Part shown: positions 40,401 through 49,400 of the stretch, in pieces
How positions within the stretch are numbered: the stretch's first letter is position 1
How the letters are laid out: every line of letters begins with the position of its first letter
Assembly: GCA_032622095.1 (NCBI GenBank)
Contig: CP136063.1
Span: 93,287,980-93,351,979, forward strand
Reading direction: 5' to 3'
Source: Siphonodentalium dalli
Lineage: Eukaryota > Mollusca > Scaphopoda > Gadilida > Siphonodentaliidae
DNA length: 64,000 bases
Position numbers and translations under genes: made by a program
Notes under the pieces: generated by a model
What the model saw: the letters and a program-made list of their open reading frames with translations, nothing else
The model's database searches: none
What the model was told of the DNA's origin: nothing

Positions 40401-43400
40401 ACATGCAGAAACTAATTGTTGTGCATATTTATTTCTATTTGAGGTGGCAATTTTTCATGTTTATCAGCATGTTTAACGATAAGAGCGATGGTAATTGAGG
40501 GACTATATTTTATCTAGCGCATTAAATTTAAAATAAAAAGTCGTGAATTGGCTGAGTGTTTTCTATGGCCGCACATTTCGTTGATAATTACGAGGCATTT
40601 ATTTGTCTAAATAACGTTTTTTAAGTTCGAATAGCATTAGAATGGGATAACAGAGTGGTGTTTTGTGATTTCGGAAAGGTACACGGCGAATATACTGTGG
40701 CAAATACCCGTTAATGGGCTCCGGCTCCGCCGTCGCCCATTAACTAAATTTGCCACAGTATATTCGCCATGTACCTTTCAGAAATCACAAAACACCACAC
40801 TGTTATCCCCTAAACCACCGGCAGGTAGTAAAATTAACTACTGGGTAGTTCGTATTCATCCTTCTACCAAAAGTAGTTAAAATACCCCCAAAGGTAGTAA
40901 ATTTAATTACCTAAAGGTCGTTAATTTATCTACCCATGGCGGTTAATTTAACTACCCAAGGTATTTGAATTTTTAACTACTCACCAAGTAGTAAAAATAA
41001 CCTCCCGAGGTAGTGGGATGAATACGAACTACCTAAAGTAGTTAAAGTTTACTACTTTTCGGGTTAATTTAGCAACTTTAAATTTAGTGTGTACAACTGT
41101 GGAATATAAAACGTGTGAAATTTATAGCATGCAGACGGGGGGGATACAACACAACTGTGGAATGAGAGAGTGGTTGGGTGCGAAGCGCACAGAATGGTCG
41201 AACAAATCGAGTGGTCTTCTCCTTCACCCCAACTGTGGAATATAAAACGTGTGAACTGTATATAGCAGACGCGCGGATATACAATACAACTGTGGAATAT
41301 AAAACGTGGGAATGGTATAGTAGAAACGCGGTTACAATACAAATGTGGAATATAAAATGTGTGAAGTGAAAAGCAGAAACCCGACTACAATACAACTGTG
41401 GAATATAAAATGTGTGAAGTGTATAGCAGACACGCGGAAGCAATACAACTGTTTAATATAACATGTGTGCAGTTATAACAGTAATTATATACTGAATGGA
41501 TTCTCACACTCATGTAATAAAGTATACATTCAAATGGTATATTATTCAGTTGGTGCTGTACAGTTCATACGTTCCGCATTACAACTGTGGAACGTATGAA
41601 CTGTACTGCACCAATAGAATAATTCAGTTGGTGCTGTACAGTTCATACGTTCCACATTACAACTGTGGAACGTATGAACTGTACTGCACCAATAGAATAA
41701 TATACCATTTGAATGTATACTTTATTACATGAGTGTGAGAATCCATTCAGTATATAATTACTGTTATAACTGCCTCGAGTACTATATACTGTTAGTTCCC
41801 CCAGTTAGAGTTTATGGGTCCTCCACGATTATCCGGATTTCCGCCAAGTGACACCCACAAATCGTTATTCCGATAGTATCATGTACGTACTACTATGTAT
41901 AGTGAGATGACACACAGACACCTGTACATGCATGTGGACAATATATAGACAAGGATGTCTAACAGAAATTTCGCAAGCTGCATGATTGTTGCACATGCAG
42001 TCACATTATTAATATGTGCATGTACATGGAGGTATATAAATGTACTAACTTCCGAGTGCGTGCGCACCAGCTCCCACAATCCAATGCGCGACGTTGAATA
42101 TCGGTCTCTTCTTGTCTTTTGGTCCTGGTCTGCACATAGCCATGAATGGCTGCAACAAGAACGGGCATTAGTAAGTAATTATTATATAATAGTTCCTAAA
42201 AGCATATATACATACAGAGATACACACAACAGGCTGTGTGTAAGGTATGTGCTTTTAGGCACTGATATATAATATTTACTTACTTCTGTGAATAAAACCG
42301 CTAAGTTAGTAACTTATCTGAAGCTATCTCTACTGGAATAATGTAGCAATTAACTTTTCAAGATTGTCGAAAATTCCAACCACATCAACTATGCCATTTC
42401 AGAGAACGCAACGTCTGAACTACACACAAATGTAATGTTTACTACTTTATTCGGGGCGATTTCTTGGAAATAAATATTATGCTCATTATACAGCAATAAT
42501 TTCGCCAATAATCCCACCAAGTAACCGTAACTGCATGGGAAAAACACAAGTGTTAACTAAATTATATATCGGTTAATACAATCATGTAGAGTTATGCAAA
42601 AATGTTCCCGGTGTAAACGCATATTTAAAACGGTCAGATCAGGTCAGATCAACACATATTGCCGAACACCGGGTGGTATTTACGTTCCCGGTGTAAACTT
42701 ACACATTTATAAGAGTCAGACCAACACATATTTTGCCGAACACCGGGTGGTATTAACGTTCCCGATGTAAACTTACATTTATAAGAGTCAGACCAACACA
42801 TATCGTGCCGAAAACCGGGTGATATTTCTTGACTATGCTGTCGGATTTTATCTGAAATAAAATGAGTATTGCGATGACATTATATTGGCATACACAACGG
42901 TGGCCGCTTCCATAAAAACATAGTAATTACATGATATTGATATACAGTTGCTGTGTTTGTGTGTTGTATTTAGCTGCAAAATGTTACACACTCATTTGAT
43001 ATGGTACCACTATAATATCGCAAGTCACGAAACAGTGAATCGTCAAAACAGCAACACAGCATCTAACTGGAAACAGTTTTAGCCAGACTAAAACATCTTA
43101 CGTCGGATCATTATTACTTCCATTGGCCCATTCTTACTTACATCGACCCATTCTTATATTTACATCGCTCATGATTATTTAAATCGGCCGATTCTTATTT
43201 GCATTGGCAAATTCGTATATACATCGGTCCATTCTTACTTACATCGGCTGAGTATTACTTACATCGGCCCATTCTTACTTATGTCGGCCCATTGTTGCTT
43301 ACATCGGCCCAATCTTACTTACATACGCCCATTCTTACATACATCAGCCGATTCTTGCTTACATCATCGGTCCAATCTTACTTACATCGGTCATTCTTAC

Positions 43401-46400
43401 TTACATCAGCCATGTATTACTTACTTCGGTCCATTCTTACTTACATCGGTCCAATCTTACTAACATCGGTCCATTCTTACTTACATCGGCCCAGTATTAC
43501 TTACATCGGTCCATTCTTACTTACATCGGTCCAATCTTACTTACATCGGTCCATTCTTACTTACATCGGTCCAATCTTACTTACATCGGTCCAATCTTAC
43601 TAACATCGGCCCATTCTTACTTATATCGGCCCAGTATTACTTACATCAACCCATTATTACTTACATCGGCCCATTCTTGTTCCTTGACGAATATGAGGAT
43701 GAATCCAGCACAGCTGCATAGAAACACCAACACCATGCACAATCTGTGAATCTGTGGATAGATGTAACTCGGTGTCGTGGACAGTGGATAGATGTAACAC
43801 GGTGTCATGGACACTGGATAGATGGAACAGGGTGTCGTGGACAGTGGATAGATGTAACACGGTGTCGTGGACAGTGGGTAGATGTAACACGGTGTCATGG
43901 ACACTGGATAGATGGAACAGGGTGTCGTGGACAGTGGATAGATGGAACAGGGTGTCGTGGATAGTGGGTAGATGTAACACGGTGTCGCGGACAGTGGACA
44001 GATGTAACACGGTGTCGTGGACAGTGGATAGATGTAACACGGTGTCGCGGACACTTGATAGATGTAACACGGTGTCGAGGACAGTGGATAGATGTAACAC
44101 GGTGTCGCGGACACTTGATAGATGTAACACGGTGTCGAGGACAGTGGATAGATGTAACACGGTGTCGCGGACAGTGGACAGATGTAACACGGTGTCGTGG
44201 ACAGTGGATAGATGTAACACGGTGTCGTGGACAGTGGATAGATGTAACACGGTGTCGTGGACAGTGGATAGATGTAACACGGTGTCGTGGACAGTGGATA
44301 GATGTAACACGGTGTCGTGGACAGTGGATGGATGTAACACGGTGTCGCGGACAGTGGATAGATGTAACACGGCGTCGCGGACACTTATTAGATGTACCAC
44401 GGTGTCGCGGACACTTGATAGATGTAACACGGTGTCGTGGACTGGTTAGATGTAACACGGTGTCGTGGACAGTGGATAGATGTAACACGGTGTCGGGGAC
44501 AGTGGATAGATGTAACACGGTGTCGCGGACACTTGATAGATGTAACACGGTGTCGTGGACTGGTTGGATGTAACACGGTGTCGTGGACAGTGGATAGATG
44601 TAACACGGTGTCGTGGACAGTGGATAGATGTAACACGGTGTCGCGGACACTTGATAGATGTAACACGGTGTCGTGGACTGGTTGGATGTAACACGGTGTC
44701 GTGGACAGTGGATAGATGTAACATGGTGTCGTGGACAGTGGATAGATGTAACACGGTGTCGTGGACAGTGGATAGATGTAACACGGTGTCGTGGACAGTG
44801 GATAGATGTAACACGGTGTCGTGGACAGTGGATAGATGGAACAGGGTGTCGTGGACAGTGGATAGATGGAACAGGGTGTCGTGGACAGTGGATAGTTGAC
44901 ACCTTTCGGATACTGAACTACTAATGATAAGAATTGCGAATAGGGTACTACGTCATTAGAAAAAGGGTTTTTCCTATCAGTTGTAAACGACCTTTGCATG
45001 CAGTTATCGATTCTACCAGACTATGACCTGATAACAACATAATTAAGTATAAAATAATAATGAAAACATAACTATATCACCTAATACTGTTCATGGCAGG
45101 AACTTTAAACGGCACTATTTTCTCATAATTGTACTTGTATATATATAGTTTTCAATTCTGCAAAAAGGATTTTTGACGATTAGCTAACATGTATGGTGCT
45201 CGTGTTTCATATTAGTATAACAATTCATTGTGCGAGAGGTGTCACTAATGTAATAGTGTCCACTATTGCACCAATGCATGTAATGCATGTAAACCCACTT
45301 AAACCCAGATCCTTTGTTTTATCTCGACTTTATATTTCTCCGAACGGGCATTTTATACTATGTTTTATACCAGAAGTCGACATTCGTGTTCAAGAACAGT
45401 CATGTCTCCCAATGAATGCACAAAGAACTCCCACGTGGACCTCTATTCGAGAAATAGTTCATTTCTAACACCCGCCCACAATAAGAGAATCTACATAGCC
45501 CTTATAAACCGCACGTAATACAACTCCATGTCAGAAAAGCTAGCATGTTAATTTACTTACCATGCAGTTGTATCTATCATATTCAAACATAACACGTCAT
45601 AAATTTAGAGTTACTTTTCTTCTGCGCCGAACGATATTACTTTGATAATTCGCGTGTCAAAATTATCCTAAAATGCATTCGTGTCCAAAATACAGATAAT
45701 TGCGTCGACAGTATATATAGTACATATATGTACTACGTTTTATTTACAGAGAGAACAAATATTTAATTATATGTTTGCGTATATCGAAGTTTAATTTCGA
45801 ACAAATCTGACATAATGGAGCAGATACAATTAAGCTCTGCATAATGTTATCGTCGCGTGTCTCCTTATTTGCAAACTATATATATAAATTACATGTAGAT
45901 TATTATATCGGTAACATTCGCGTTATGTTCGTATAGGTCGTGAACACTTATTTCTTACGCACTCACATATACAGGAACTGAACCTATATTTGGCCATAAC
46001 TGCGTATACATACTCGATGGTATAACATATAGCCACAGCGGTAGCGTATATACATTATAATGGTCTTCGTAGTGTTTATTGGCAGGGAGCAATCTAAAGA
46101 AACTTTAAGTATAATACGAGTGTTATTGCACGTAATGTGTATGTATGCATGTGTTAAATTCTGAATTATGTGTTATCTTTTCGACGACATCCGTTGAAGA
46201 GCCGGTCTATACTTCCAGAAACCGCATTTTATCTCACAATTCAATACTTGATGCGCATTACGAATATACGTGAAAATAACTGTAACATTCTAAAATAGGA
46301 TCTTTGTATCGCATTGGATTTACCTTTTAATCACAACATTTAATTTTAGACGCGTTTTCGGTGATCGGGGATATTTTAGATGCGTTTTCGGCGATTGTGG

Positions 46401-49400
46401 ATATAAAATTTTGCGGAATGGTGAGTAGATACGTACCTGGAACCACACATGCAAATCTGCCACCTTCGTTTTCGGCCATTGTAATTTGTACCAGGTGGCG
46501 CACACAATTCCGATTGTAGCTAAACAAATCCATGCAGATATCATCAAACACGCTGTAAATATATCATAATGTATATATATATGAGGCGTTGGTTCGTTAC
46601 GATTGAATGTATGTGCGCGAACAAAATTACAGTTGCGAGTGTAGATAGAGTTACCATTCTTGGTGAGATGTCATCTGCTATCAGAGTACCAGCTATGTTG
46701 ATACAAACAGCAATGTGATGAACAACACATTGGTTTTGAGGCGATCAGTTTGGTTTATGTCAAATCCGTTTTGGTTTTGAATCGTCGATATTTGCGTTTG
46801 GGGAAACCATTCTGGTTTGGATAAATCATTTTGGAATTCAACAGTTATTTATAGCATGTTCTTTTCTGTATTCCAATTAATAGTATGGACATACAAGGCA
46901 TGACAATTTATAACTAGCATAGTTCGTATTCCGCCGTATATAGGGGAAAGCTGAGACATATGAATCTGCAGCACTCCTTTCCGCAGCTAATACTTTGACA
47001 TTATTAAATCCATTGTAGTAGAATATTTATTTATTTACTGTCTTTCAGTATGTGAATATATAATCCAGTGATAGGACGCATGCAAGCACGATTTTCGGAG
47101 ACATTTGATAGCTCTCTTGAATTTGATAAGTTATTCGAGTTGTAAGTCCTCTATCTCATGGAGGCGGAGTACCGATTAGCGGTCTTGAACAGAATTTGTT
47201 TAGTTTAATATGGTATTTGACACACGGAAAATTATATATCATATGAAAGTAGATTATGACAGTTTCATGTTCCGCCCTGCCGTAAAATTTGAAAGTGGCG
47301 CGTTGTCATGGAAACGGTGTGTAAACAATGTAGGCAAGTTTTGAGATTAAACCCTTCAAAATAACGTTAAAAACAAATTTAATCAGTTAAGGAAGGAACA
47401 GACGTTGAAGATAATTTCTTGATGGTATTTTTCCACGATAACTATTTTCCAACTATTCCAGTATTAAATAGGATCCACATATAGGTTATGAGGGTTATAT
47501 TGCCTTTTTGGGGTGAAAATAATGACTTTGAAAAAAAATGCGGTAGTAGGGATTACATCACTATTTATGAAGGCGTGGTATGGGTTACAACACACTTGTT
47601 ATGGAGTCGGGGTAGGGATTACATCATTGTTTGTGGAGGCGGGGTAGGGATTACAGCACACTGGTTATGGAAACGAAGTATGGATTACAGCACATTGTTT
47701 GTGGAGGCGGGGTAGGGATTACAGCACACTGGTTATGGAAACGAAGTATGGATTACAGCACATTGTTTGTTGAGGTGGGGTAGGGATTACAGCACACTGT
47801 TTATGGAAACGAAGTATGGATTACAGCACATTGTTTATGGATGCGGATTATGGATTACATCACACGGTTTATGGATGCGGAGTAGGGATTACATCACACT
47901 GGTTATGGAGGCAGATTGTCCATGACAACACACTGTTTAAGGAGACGGGTATGGATTACAGCACACTGGTAATGCAGACGGAGTATGGACTACATCTCAT
48001 TGTTTGTGGATGCGGAGTATGGGTTACATCACACTATTTATGGAGACCAAGTATGGATTACAGCACACTGTTTATGGAGACGAAGTATGGATTATAGCAC
48101 ATTGTTTATGGATGCGGATTTTGGATTGCAGCACACGGTTTATTGATGCGGATTAGGGATTACATCACACTGGTTATGGAGGCAGATTTTCGATGACAAC
48201 GCACTGCTTAAGGAGGCGGAGTAGGGATCACAGCACATGGTTTATGGATGCGGAGTACGTATTATATCACACTGCATGGTTATGGAGGCAGATTGTCGAT
48301 TACATCACATTATTTATGGAGGCGGAGTATGGATTGTATCACACTAACCATGAGCCTTGACAAGTATTGGTCCCGTTGTGTCCACAGTCCCCGACAGGTC
48401 GATCAGTTTAGTAAAGTCGATTCTTTGGGACGACACGACAGGCGTCAATTCGTGTCTGGATGCCACAGAGGCAGCACGCTTCCGTCGGCCAGACGCTGGA
48501 ATCGAGAGATAATAATCGTGACCATTGGTCGGGGTGGTGGTGATGATAGTGATGACGGCGATTATCATGATGATGATGACGGTAATGATGATTATGATGA
48601 TGACTATGTTGTTGAAAACTGTGATGGTAATGATGGCGATTATGACAATGATGCTGATGGTGGTGATGGTGGTGATGATGGCGACGATGATGTTGATCAT
48701 ATTGCTGATAGTGGTGATGGTGATGATGGTAATGGTTATGTTGACGACGTTGTTGACGATTGTGATGATGATGGTGGTGATGATGGCGATGGTGATTGTG
48801 ATGGTGGTGGGGATGCTGCTGGTGATGTAGATGATCATACAAGTGGTGATGATGGTGCTGTTAGTGATGGAGTGATGATGATGACGATGATGGTGATGAT
48901 CATAATGATGCGTATGTTGTCGGTGATGGTGACACTGATGATCATGGTGGTGATAATGGTTTGTGGTGATGGTGGTGATGATGGTGATGATGGCGATGAC
49001 GTTGGCGATGGTGGTGGTGATGTCAATGGCGGTCATGATGATGCAGATTTTGTTGGTGATGGTGATGGTTATGCCGGTGATGATAGTTATGGGGTGATGA
49101 TGATGATGATCATGATGACGATGATGGTGATGATGGCGATGATGATGTTGATTATGTTGCTGATGGTGACGATGGTGATGATGGCGATAGTGATAATGTT
49201 GATGGTGCTGGTAATGGTGATGATGATGTTGATGATGCTAATGATAAGGACGACGTACTGTGCGATTGTGATGATGATTGTGGTGATGATGGTGATGATG
49301 CTGGCGTTGATGATAGTTTTGATGGCGATAGTGATGATAGTGAGGATGCTGCTGATGGTGTGCATGACCATGCAAGTGATGCTAGTGACGACGATGAGGG

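Noticed and set aside
43641-44999. Long open frames (up to about 335 codons) on both strands across the 30-bp array
   Set aside because: The unit length is a multiple of three and lacks stops, so frames stay open in several phases on both strands. Only the short exon F segment within one frame is coding.
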